Assembly: GCF_001419795.1 (NCBI RefSeq)
Contig: NZ_LIRL01000031.1
Location: 1-37,302 of the forward strand
DNA: 37,302 nucleotides
Direction of reading: 5' to 3'
Origin: Streptomyces niveiscabiei
GTDB lineage: Bacteria; Actinomycetota; Actinomycetes; Streptomycetales; Streptomycetaceae
Shown: in pieces, positions 8,269 to 15,353 of the stretch
How the letters are laid out: each line of letters starts with the position of its first letter
How positions within the stretch are numbered: position 1 is the stretch's first letter
The notes under the pieces: generated by a model
The model's input: only the letters and a program-made list of their open reading frames with translations
Databases searched by the model: none
What the model was told of the DNA's origin: nothing
Program-made: the position numbers and the translations under genes

Positions 8269-9150
8269 ATGCACGTCGGTGTGCACATCAATCGTTTCAA
8301 TCATCCCGGGGGCGGCGGCGCGCTCGGCGCCGAACTGGCCGCAGCGGGAGCCGCGGCGGAAGCGGCCGGGGTCAGCCGCCTGTCGGTGATGGACCACTAC
8401 TTCCAGATGGAGTTCAACGGCGGCGCCGAGGACCCGATGCTGGAGGCGTACACGACGCTCGGCTACCTCGCGGCGAACACCTCCACGGTCCGGCTCGGCG
8501 CGCTCGTCACCGGCGTCACCTACCGCCACCCCGGCCTCCTCGCGAAGATCGTCACCACCCTCGACGTCCTCTCCGGCGGCCGGGCCTGGCTGGGGATCGG
8601 CGCGGCCTGGTACGACCGCGAGCACGCGGGCCTCGGCGTGCCGTACCCGGCGGTCGCCGAGCGGTTCGAGCGGCTGGAGGAGACGCTCAGGATCACCCTC
8701 CAGATGTGGGACCCCGAGAACAACGGCCCCTTCGAGGGGCAGCACTACCGGCTCGCCGAGACCCTCTGCGTTCCCGCGCCGGTCAGCGCCCCGCACCCGG
8801 AGATCCTCATCGGCGGCGAGGGCGAGAAGAAGACGCTGCGGCTGGTGGCCCGGTACGGCGACGCCTGCAACCTCTTCGCCTCGTCCCCGGAGTCCGTGCG
8901 CCACAAGCTGGAGGTGCTGCGCGGGCACTGCGAGACCGAGGGCCGGGACTACGACGCGATCACCAAGACGATCACGTACATGGGCGGCGCGGCGGGCGAG
9001 GGCGACTCCGAGGCGTTCCTCGCGGACATCGCCGGGTACGGGAAGCTCGGCATCGACACGGTGATCCTCGGGCCGACGGCCGGGAACCCGGCCGGGTGGA
9101 TCGAGGGGTTCGTGGGGCGGGTCGCGCCCCGGCTCGCCGAACTGGACTGA
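8269..9150 (+). CDS. LLM-class (luciferase-like) F420/FMN-dependent oxidoreductase
   Basis: 293-residue single-domain TIM-barrel oxidoreductase of the bacterial luciferase superfamily. In Streptomyces most such proteins use coenzyme F420. Visible family features are an N-terminal barrel strand (MHVGVHINRF), VMDHYFQ, the cofactor-binding TLDVLSGGRAWLGIGAAWYD around residues 97-116, and the C-terminal EILIGGEGEKKTLRLVARYGD near 181-201. The start has GGAGA shortly upstream. It is divergent from rgt-helR and ends at a strong hairpin shared with the convergent FMN reductase. The substrate cannot be told from sequence; a role in rifamycin chemistry is possible only by position. Confidence 0.9.
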   Translation: MHVGVHINRFNHPGGGGALGAELAAAGAAAEAAGVSRLSVMDHYFQMEFNGGAEDPMLEAYTTLGYLAANTSTVRLGALVTGVTYRHPGLLAKIVTTLDVLSGGRAWLGIGAAWYDREHAGLGVPYPAVAERFERLEETLRITLQMWDPENNGPFEGQHYRLAETLCVPAPVSAPHPEILIGGEGEKKTLRLVARYGDACNLFASSPESVRHKLEVLRGHCETEGRDYDAITKTITYMGGAAGEGDSEAFLADIAGYGKLGIDTVILGPTAGNPAGWIEGFVGRVAPRLAELD

Positions 9151-9166
9151 GCGCGGGCACGCGAAA

Positions 9167-9200
9167 GGGGCCGGAGCTTCTTCCGGAAAGCTCCGGCCCC
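9167..9200. terminator. Bidirectional hairpin terminator
   Basis: Perfect 13-bp stem GGGGCCGGAGCTT (9167-9179) with its complement at 9188-9200 and an 8-base loop that is itself nearly palindromic. It has no T-run, as is common in Streptomyces. It lies between the ends of two convergent genes. Confidence 0.85.
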
Positions 9201-9248
9201 ACGCGCGGGCCGGGAAGGCTCCGGCCGCTGGTACGGCTGACGCGCGCG

Positions 9249-9812
9249 TCAGGCGGCGGCGGGCTCCGTCGCGTGGCCGTGCAGGGTGTTGACGACCTCG
9301 GTCAGCTGGGCCACGACCTCGGCGTCGTCCGACGGGTGGGTCTCGGCGAAGCGGGTCAGCGAGCCGGGGATGGAGAGCTTGGCGTCCTCCAGGACCTTGC
9401 CGCCGGCGATGCCGACGGCCTTGCGGGCCTCGTCCTGCGCCCAGACGCCGCCGAACTGGCCGAAGGCGGTGCCGACCACGGCGGCGGGCTTGCCGGTGAA
9501 GGCGCCGGCGCCGTACGGGCGGGACAGCCAGTCGATGGCGTTCTTCAGGACGGCCGGGATCGTGCCGTTGTACTCGGGCGAGAAGAGCAGGAAGGCGTCG
9601 GCGGAGCCGGCGACCTCGCGCAGCTTCGCGGCGGCGGCCGGCACATTGCCCTCGACGTCGATGTCCTCGTTGTAGAACGGCACGTCGGCGAGGCCCTCGA
9701 ACAGCACGACCTCGACGCCCTCGGGAGCGATCTTGACAGCGGCCTCGGCGAGCTGACGGTTGGTCGAGCCGGCGCGGAGGCTGCCGACGAGCGCCAGGAT
9801 ACGGACAGACAT
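9249..9812 (-). CDS. NADPH-dependent FMN reductase (flavodoxin-like)
   Basis: 187-residue protein of the NADPH-dependent FMN reductase/azoreductase family, which uses NAD(P)H to reduce flavin, quinones or azo compounds. The phosphate-binding loop GSLRAGSTNRQLA is near residues 8-20, and the flavin-contact segment FSPEYNGTIPAVLKNAIDW is near 79-97. Start ATG at 9812 follows GGGAG; upstream in-frame codons lack a ribosome site. It is divergent from a TetR gene and the gap carries two GGACC..GGTCC palindromes, so it is probably repressed by that TetR and induced by a small molecule. Confidence 0.92.
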   Translation of the reverse strand: MSVRILALVGSLRAGSTNRQLAEAAVKIAPEGVEVVLFEGLADVPFYNEDIDVEGNVPAAAAKLREVAGSADAFLLFSPEYNGTIPAVLKNAIDWLSRPYGAGAFTGKPAAVVGTAFGQFGGVWAQDEARKAVGIAGGKVLEDAKLSIPGSLTRFAETHPSDDAEVVAQLTEVVNTLHGHATEPAAA

Positions 9813-9854
9813 GGGTACTCCCAAGAAGTGCGGAACGAAGCTGTTCGGGGATCC

Positions 9855-9902
9855 GGACCGAGGTCCGTTTAAGGTTCTACCACCCTAACCGGACCGGGGT
9901 CC
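9855..9902. promoter_or_regulatory. Twin TetR operators in the divergent promoter region
   Basis: Two matching palindromes, GGACC-GA-GGTCC (9855-9866) and GGACC-GG-GGTCC (9891-9902), lie 36 bp apart in the 121-bp gap between the FMN reductase and the TetR gene. On the minus strand both sit in a longer shared frame beginning AAAC and ending CGGTCCGG. Size and position fit TetR-family operators that control both directions. Confidence 0.75.
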
Positions 9903-9933
9903 AGTTTCATTCCGGGTGCTTTACGCTGAGTTC

Positions 9934-10599
9934 ATGTCCGCCCTTCTGCCCCCCTTCGTGAGCCCTTCGGACGACTCCTCCGCCGGCCCCGAACTCCTCC
10001 AGCTCGAACAGCCGCAGTCCGAGCCGTGCCTGCGGGCGGACGCCGCGCGCAACCGCGCCCGCCTGCTCGACGCCGCGGCCAGACTCGTCGCCGAGCACGG
10101 CGCGGCCGGCGTCACGATGGAAGCCGTCGCCGTCGAGGCGAACGTCGGCAAGGGCACCGTCTTCCGCCGCTTCGGCGACCGCACCGGCCTCCTCACCGCA
10201 CTCCTCGACCACTCCGCGCGCAAGTTCCAGACCGCGTTCATGTCAGGTCCCCCGCCGCTCGGACCCGGCGCGCCCCCCGTCGAGCGGCTCCACGCCTTCG
10301 GCCGCGAACTGCTGCGCACCACCCTCGACCACCTCGACCTCCAGATCGCCGCCGAGGCCCCCGCCGAACGCCGGTACGCCATCGGCGCCGGCCGCTTCCT
10401 GCACAGCCACGTCGTGCTGCTGCTGCGCCAGTGCGTCCCGGACGCCGACCACGTCCTGCTGGCCCACGCGCTCCTGGGGTACCTGAGCCCGCCGTTCGTG
10501 CACCACATGGTCCGCCAGTGCGGCGAGCCCGTGGAACGGCTCGAAGCGGGCTGGAGCGACCTGGTGGACCGGGTGACGCGCACCCCCTGCGACTCCTGA
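9934..10599 (+). CDS. TetR/AcrR family transcriptional regulator
   Basis: 221-residue repressor. The N-terminal helix-turn-helix covers about residues 38-84, with the recognition part AVEANVGKGTVFRRFGDR near 67-84. The C-terminal ligand/dimer region is all-helical and not further assignable. An extra N-terminal stretch of about 30 residues precedes the DNA-binding domain. ATG at 9934 is chosen; an in-frame GTG at 9916 is also possible. It is likely autoregulated and the repressor of the divergent FMN reductase gene through the twin operators. Confidence 0.92.
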   Translation: MSALLPPFVSPSDDSSAGPELLQLEQPQSEPCLRADAARNRARLLDAAARLVAEHGAAGVTMEAVAVEANVGKGTVFRRFGDRTGLLTALLDHSARKFQTAFMSGPPPLGPGAPPVERLHAFGRELLRTTLDHLDLQIAAEAPAERRYAIGAGRFLHSHVVLLLRQCVPDADHVLLAHALLGYLSPPFVHHMVRQCGEPVERLEAGWSDLVDRVTRTPCDS

Positions 10600-10766
10600 G
10601 GCGGGTGTCGCCCGAGCCTGTGGAAACACTGTGTGACGAAGGTCTCGTCACACCCCTGAGACCCTGGTCACAGGGGGTCCCGACCGGCCGGAAAGACGTC
10701 GTCCGGAATTCCCCTTGCCCCCCTCCGGCCGCCGCGCGCGCCGGGTCTGCCAAGATGCCGTACGTC

Positions 10767-11795
10767 ATGGTGCAGATACCCAGAACGCCCGTGCCGCCCG
10801 CGCCGCGGCCCGTGCCCACCAGCGCCGATGTCGCCCGCCTCGCCGGAGTCTCCCGGGCGACCGTCTCCTACGTCCTGAACAACACCAGCGCGGTCCGGAT
10901 CAGCGAACCCACCCGCCGCCGCGTCCACGACGCCGCCCGCGAACTGGGGTACGTCCCGCACGCCGCCGCCCGCAGTCTGCGCGCCGGACACAGCCGCATG
11001 GTGCTGATGCCCTCGCCGACCGTCGCCGCGGGCCCCCTCTACAGCCAGTTCGTGCACGACCTCCAGCAGTCGCTCAGCCACCTCGGCTACACCGTCGTCC
11101 AGTACGGCGCCAGCGGGCTGCGCGGACAGGAGGCCGTGCGCGCCTGGGCCGAACTGCGGCCGGTCGCCGTCCTGGTGCCGGGCACCGGCATCAGCGCGGA
11201 GGGCGTCGCCGTCCTGAAACGCGCCGGGGCCAAGGCCGTCGTCGCCCTCGCCGCCGGGCACGTCCCGGGCGCCCACACGCTGATCCTCGACCACACCGAC
11301 GTCGGCCGCCTCGCCGCCCGGCACCTGTACGAGCGCGGCAGACGCCGGATCGGTGTCGTCGTCCCCGTCGAACGCGGGATGGACATGTTCTCCACGCCCC
11401 GGCTGACCGGCGTGCGCGCGGAGCTGGCCGGGACCGACGCCGGGGTCACCGAGCTGCGGATGGCCCACACCGAGGAGTCCGCCGCCGAACTCGCCGCCCG
11501 CTGGCCGGACTTCGGGCTCGACGGAGTGTTCGCCTACAACGACGAGTACGCCCTTCCGCTGCTGCGCGCCCTCCAGGACACGGGAGTCCGCGTCCCCGAG
11601 GACGTCTCCCTCGTCGGCGCCGACGACCTCCTGATCGCGCGGCTGTCCCGGCCCCGCCTCACCTCCGTCGCCATCCGGCTGCCCGGCGGGCCCGCCCTCG
11701 CCGACCTCGTCGACCGCGCGGTGCACGCGCCCGGCACCGAGGCCGAGTACGCGGACGCCATCCAAGTCACCTTGGTGGCACGGGAGTCCAGCTGA
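10767..11795 (+). CDS. LacI family transcriptional regulator
   Basis: 342-residue LacI/GalR-type regulator. The DNA-binding head TSADVARLAGVSRATVSYVL lies at residues 18-37, followed by the hinge helix region (AARSLRAGHSRM) and a periplasmic-binding-protein-like domain with GVFAYNDEYALPLLRAL and PEDVSLVGADD, typical of the C-terminal core. No clear Shine-Dalgarno precedes ATG 10767 or the in-frame ATG at 10755, so the transcript could be leaderless; the start is uncertain by four codons. It lies 131 bp upstream of the aldehyde dehydrogenase gene, which it probably controls. The effector is unknown. Confidence 0.9.
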   Translation: MVQIPRTPVPPAPRPVPTSADVARLAGVSRATVSYVLNNTSAVRISEPTRRRVHDAARELGYVPHAAARSLRAGHSRMVLMPSPTVAAGPLYSQFVHDLQQSLSHLGYTVVQYGASGLRGQEAVRAWAELRPVAVLVPGTGISAEGVAVLKRAGAKAVVALAAGHVPGAHTLILDHTDVGRLAARHLYERGRRRIGVVVPVERGMDMFSTPRLTGVRAELAGTDAGVTELRMAHTEESAAELAARWPDFGLDGVFAYNDEYALPLLRALQDTGVRVPEDVSLVGADDLLIARLSRPRLTSVAIRLPGGPALADLVDRAVHAPGTEAEYADAIQVTLVARESS

Positions 11796-11854
11796 ATTCG
11801 ATCCTGTGAATGTGTGTCACGAGCCCTCGTAATTCTGTTCGACGTGGCTAAGCT

Positions 11855-11868
11855 GTTGCGCGCTCAAC
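11855..11868. promoter_or_regulatory. Candidate LacI-type operator upstream of the aldehyde dehydrogenase
   Basis: GTTGCGCGCTCAAC is palindromic at 12 of 14 positions with a central CG, as in LacI-family operators. It lies in the gap between the LacI gene and the dehydrogenase it probably regulates, 59 bp before the start codon and just after a possible -10 (TAAGCT, 11849-11854). A direct repeat GTACAGAGC (11886-11894 and 11899-11907) follows in the leader. Confidence 0.5.
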
Positions 11869-11926
11869 CAATTGGGCCCGCCGCCGTACAGAGCTGCTGT
11901 ACAGAGCCGCCGAACGGAGAGCCGAC

Positions 11927-13357
11927 ATGCCGCTGCTCGACCCCTCGACCTGGCTGACCCACCCCGGCGGGGAACACCCCGTCGTCGAAGCCGCCACCGG
12001 CGAACGGCTCGCCACCGTCACCCTCGCCGGACCCTCGGACGTCGCCACCGCCACCGAGGCCGCGCACGCCGCCCAGCGCGACTGGGCCGCCGCACCCCAC
12101 TTCGCGCGCGCCGCCGTCCTGCGCAAGGCCGGTGACCTGTTCGCCGAGCACGCCCCCGAACTGCGCGACTGGCTCGTCCGCGAGTCCGGTTCGGTCCCCG
12201 GCAAGGCCGACTTCGAACTCCACGTCGCCGCCCAGGAGTGCTACGAGGCCGCCGCCCTCGCCTCCCGGCCCGCCGGGCACCTCCTGCCCAGCGAACAGCC
12301 CCGGCTCTCCTACACCCGCCGGGTCCCCGCCGGCGTCGTCGGCGTCATCGCGCCCTTCAACGCGCCGCTGATCCTCTCCATCCGGTCCGTCGCGCCCGCG
12401 CTCGCGCTCGGCAACGCCGTCGTGCTGAAGCCCGATCCGCGCACCGCCGTCTGCGGGGGACACGCCCTCGCGGCGGTGTTCGCCGAAGCGGGGCTCCCCG
12501 ACGGGCTGCTGCACGTGCTGCCGGGCGGCGCCGAGACCGGGGCCGCGCTCGTCGCCGACCCCCGGGTGCCCGTCCTGTCGTTCACCGGGTCCACCGGCGC
12601 CGGACGCGCCGTCGGCGAACTCGCCGGGCGCCACCTCAAGCGGGTCCACCTCGAACTCGGCGGGAACTCCGCGCTGATCGTCCTCGACGACGCCGACCTC
12701 GACGCCGTCATCTCCACCGCCGCCTGGGGGTCCTTCTTCCACCAGGGCCAGATCTGCATGACCACCGGCCGCCACCTCGTCCACCGCTCGCTCTACGACG
12801 AGTACGTCGCCCGGCTCGCCGCCAAGGCCGACTCCCTCGCCGTCGGCGACCCCCACCGGGAACAGGTCCACCTCGGGCCGCTCATCGACGACGGGCAGCT
12901 CGCCAAGGTCCACGGCCTGGTCACCGCGAGCGTCTCCGCCGGGGCCAAGGTCGCCGCCGGCGGCACCCACGAAGGGCGCTTCTACCGGCCCACCGTCCTC
13001 GCCGACGTCACCGACGCCACCCCCGCCTACGCCGAGGAGGTCTTCGGGCCCGTCGCCCCCGTACGCCCCTTCGACACCGCCGAAGAGGCCGCCGCCCTCG
13101 CCCGCGCGAGCACGTACGGCCTCTCCCTCGGCATCGTCACCCCCGACGTCGGCCGGGGCCTCGACCTCGCCTCCCGCATCCCCACCGGCATCGTCCACAT
13201 CAACGACCAGACCGTGAACGACGAGGCCGTCGCGCCCTTCGGAGGGGTCGCCGCGTCCGGGAACGGGGCGCGCTTCGGGGGCGAGGCGAACCTCGACGCG
13301 TTCACCGACGTGCGGTGGACGACCGTACGCGGGGATACGGCGCAGTACCCGTTCTAG
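11927..13357 (+). CDS. NAD(P)-dependent aldehyde dehydrogenase, benzaldehyde/vanillin type
   Basis: 476-residue member of the aldehyde dehydrogenase superfamily that oxidises an aldehyde to the acid. The cofactor domain has FTGSTGAGRAVGEL, the general base is E243 in LELGGNS, and the catalytic cysteine is C277 in GQICMTT. The C-terminal EVFGPVAPVRPF and the PFGGV motif are normal. Overall pattern (PAGVVGVIAPFNAPL, HQGQICM) is closest to benzaldehyde/vanillin/salicylaldehyde dehydrogenases, so an aromatic aldehyde is a reasonable guess. The start is supported by GGAGA upstream. Its stop codon and the thioredoxin stop on the other strand share the four bases CTAG. Confidence 0.93.
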   Translation: MPLLDPSTWLTHPGGEHPVVEAATGERLATVTLAGPSDVATATEAAHAAQRDWAAAPHFARAAVLRKAGDLFAEHAPELRDWLVRESGSVPGKADFELHVAAQECYEAAALASRPAGHLLPSEQPRLSYTRRVPAGVVGVIAPFNAPLILSIRSVAPALALGNAVVLKPDPRTAVCGGHALAAVFAEAGLPDGLLHVLPGGAETGAALVADPRVPVLSFTGSTGAGRAVGELAGRHLKRVHLELGGNSALIVLDDADLDAVISTAAWGSFFHQGQICMTTGRHLVHRSLYDEYVARLAAKADSLAVGDPHREQVHLGPLIDDGQLAKVHGLVTASVSAGAKVAAGGTHEGRFYRPTVLADVTDATPAYAEEVFGPVAPVRPFDTAEEAAALARASTYGLSLGIVTPDVGRGLDLASRIPTGIVHINDQTVNDEAVAPFGGVAASGNGARFGGEANLDAFTDVRWTTVRGDTAQYPF

Positions 13358-13734
13358 CCCTCGGCGGGCTTGTCCTGCTGCTCCGCGATCGACTTGCGGA
13401 CCTCGTCCATGTCCAGCTTGCGCGCCTGCCCGATCACGTCCGTCAGGGCCGCCTCGGGCAGCGCGCCCGGCTGCGCGAACACCGCGACCTGGTCACGGAC
13501 GATCATCAGCGTCGGGATCGACTGGATCCCGAACGCCGCCGCCAGCTCCGGCTGGGCCTCCGTGTCGATCTTCCCGAACACCAGGTCCGGGTTCGCCTCC
13601 GCCGCCTTCTCGTAGACCGGCGCGAACGAGCGGCACGGGCCGCACCACTCCGCCCAGAAGTCGATCAGCACGAACTCGTTCTCGGTGACCGTCCTGTCGA
13701 AGTTCTCCTTGGTGAGCTCGACCGTGCTGCTCAT
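13354..13734 (-). CDS. trxA: Thioredoxin
   Basis: 126-residue cytoplasmic thioredoxin, a protein disulfide reductase fed by thioredoxin reductase. The redox motif WCGPC gives C31 and C34, the cis-proline lies in SIPTLMIV, and the buried Asp in LIDFWAEWC. A short charged tail extends beyond the standard ~108-residue fold. ATG at 13734 follows GAGG (about 9 bases upstream). The same frame stays open upstream into the transposon gene, but the good start and complete fold show that thioredoxin starts here. The inserted TnpB element now lies immediately upstream and may have displaced the native promoter. Confidence 0.93.
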   Translation of the reverse strand: MSSTVELTKENFDRTVTENEFVLIDFWAEWCGPCRSFAPVYEKAAEANPDLVFGKIDTEAQPELAAAFGIQSIPTLMIVRDQVAVFAQPGALPEAALTDVIGQARKLDMDEVRKSIAEQQDKPAEG

Positions 13735-13786
13735 GGTGTCCAACCTCTTCTGTGGGGATCTCGTGGGCATCCGTCCCGGCAAACAC

Positions 13787-13812
13787 GGCCCGGGACATCG
13801 GTATTCCGGGCC
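13787..13812. repeat. Hairpin at probable right end of the TnpB element
   Basis: Inverted repeat GGCCCGG / CCGGGCC with a 12-base loop, just past the native TnpB stop (13814-13816). A neighbouring short pair, CGGTA / TACCG, overlaps it. In active elements this region forms the scaffold of the omega RNA that guides TnpB. Whether RNA is still made here is unknown. Confidence 0.4.
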
Positions 13813-13813
13813 C

Positions 13814-15264
13814 CTACCGCGTTCCTCCTGAGCGAGGGCGGAAGCGGGCCTTGGGTCTGCTCCTGCCCCGTTGCGGGCATCCCGAACGGTGTTGGGTGCC
13901 CTGGTCGCCCGCGTACTTGCCGCGTCCGGCGGCACGCATCGTGTGCGTGGTCCGGGAACGCGGGGGCGGGGCTCCTCGCGCCCGGTGGTCTCCGGTCGGG
14001 CCTGGACGGTCCGATGCCCGTGACGATCGCTCTGGTCGTCGCGGGGCGGTGCCGTCCGACGCCGGATCGGGTGCCCTTGGGCGCGTCGCCCGATCGCGAT
14101 GCTCGCGGCATCGTGACGGGTCGTCCTGCGGTTCTTGGTGGTGAGGGGTTTCTGCCAGTGCTGGGCGCCCCACTTCGAGGTGTAGGCGGGGTCGACGGCG
14201 ATGACGGTGATGCCGGTGGCGTCCGCCATGGAGGTCAGTCGGGCACGGAGTCTCCCCGTCGGTATGCCGGAGACGAGGTGCCGGAACTTCTTGCGGCGGC
14301 CGTGCCAGGCGGCGAGGTGGTCGGCGTTGGTGTCGACACCGATCACCCCTTCGGCGAGAGCCGCGGCCAGAGGGACGGTCCGGGTGACGGGGACGGTCCA
14401 GGCAGCGGTCAGATACCAGCGTCCTCGTGCTGTGTCGTGGTGGATGCGGTAGGCGACGGCCCGGTTCGCCTCGACGCGGTCGGCCCACTCGGTCCCCCGG
14501 TACGGAAAGGACACCCGCGCGGTGAGGACGTACCGGCCGTGCCCGCAGTTGGCGTACTCAGTCAGGGGCGCGGGGAGTTTGATGCTCACCTCGCCGTCCG
14601 GGGTGACGCGGATGGTCTCGTTGCCGTGGCGCTTGCCGGACTCACCGTCCGCCTGGAGGAACCAGCGCCCGGCCTCCCACCGTTCGCGCCACTGGGCCTC
14701 GGTGAGGTGGGCTTCTTCGAGGTGGTGGCGGGTGGTGAGCAGATGCCTGCCGCCCCGCACGACATGGACGACACCGGCCTCACGATCGGCGCGCACGACA
14801 GAGAGCCGGTCTTGCAGGACGTGCAGGCGGCGGGACTTCTGGAACCACTCCTTCTTCGAGCGGTAACCGCCCGGCGCGCGTTTGGTGCCTTTCTCTCCGA
14901 TCGGCAGCGACAGCCGGTGCCTGATCGTGCGGATGCCGGCTTCGAGGGACTGGACGTGGGCGGCCTGTCCGCGCCGGGCGAGCGCCCACTGGTCATGGGT
15001 GGCCTTGGTGATGCTTCCGGCCCAGCGGGACGACGACAACGGCGTCAGCTCCCGCTTACGGTCCGCCCACGGCTCGGCGGAATGCTCCGGACCGTCAGCA
15101 CAGCGTGCCTTGAGATCCAGGGAGGCGAGCCCGCCCAGATACGCCCCCACCAGTCCCAGAACCTTCTCGTCCTCCGGCGTCAGGTGCTCGAGACGGGTAC
15201 GCACCGTGACACCAGTGGGACCGGGCACCACGAACGGCGCCGCCATCTCCCGCAGTCCGCTCAC
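13814..15264 (-). pseudogene. TnpB-like RNA-guided nuclease gene, RuvC-II lost and 3' frameshift
   Basis: Roughly 480-residue TnpB-related protein of the Streptomyces type (GTG start at 15264 with a purine-rich ribosome site; ATG 15246 also possible). RuvC-I is present as GVIGVDTNADHLAAW. The text then jumps directly to HGRRKKFRHLVSGIPTGRL, which normally follows RuvC-II; some 50-60 residues with the catalytic Glu are absent. RuvC-III survives as RHDAASIAIGRRAQG. Near 13930 the reading frame seems to shift by one base: the tail typical of relatives (GKYAGDQGTQHRSG) lies in another frame ending at 13814, while the original frame runs on into thioredoxin. The nuclease should be dead. The comparison rests on my memory of the family. 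Confidence 0.75.
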
Positions 15265-15353
15265 CGTGATCGCCCTTCCCCTCTGTTCCGGGTGTGAGGG
15301 GTCGGCTCGGGACCCCTGTGGCTCTGTTGTACGCCACCCACCAGACTGGGCCC

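Larger units (their letters stand above)
13780..15316 (-). mobile_element. Decayed TnpB-only element (IS200/IS605-like), approximate borders
   Basis: A lone TnpB-type gene without a TnpA transposase, flanked by hairpins. One hairpin is GGCCCGG (13787-13793) with CCGGGCC (13806-13812) beyond the gene's 3' end. The other is GGGGTC (15298-15303) with GACCCC (15311-15316) before its 5' end. Such subterminal hairpins mark the ends of this element class. It lies between the thioredoxin gene and a flavoprotein gene. No target duplication is expected for this class and the exact borders cannot be set from one sequence. Confidence 0.55.

Noticed and set aside
8107-8389. A small protein frame starting right after the RAE
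   Set aside because: It runs through the terminator hairpin and into the oxidoreductase in another frame, and has no ribosome site.
13354-15264. A genuine TnpB-thioredoxin fusion protein
   Set aside because: Thioredoxin has its own ribosome site and a complete fold from ATG 13734. The open link is best explained by a frameshift in TnpB. The read-through is still listed as an observation.
12238-15297. A plus-strand open frame of over 1000 codons across the aldehyde dehydrogenase, thioredoxin and TnpB region
   Set aside because: It is rich in Arg and Pro without domains, runs in another frame of the dehydrogenase and antisense to thioredoxin and TnpB, and is a product of high GC.
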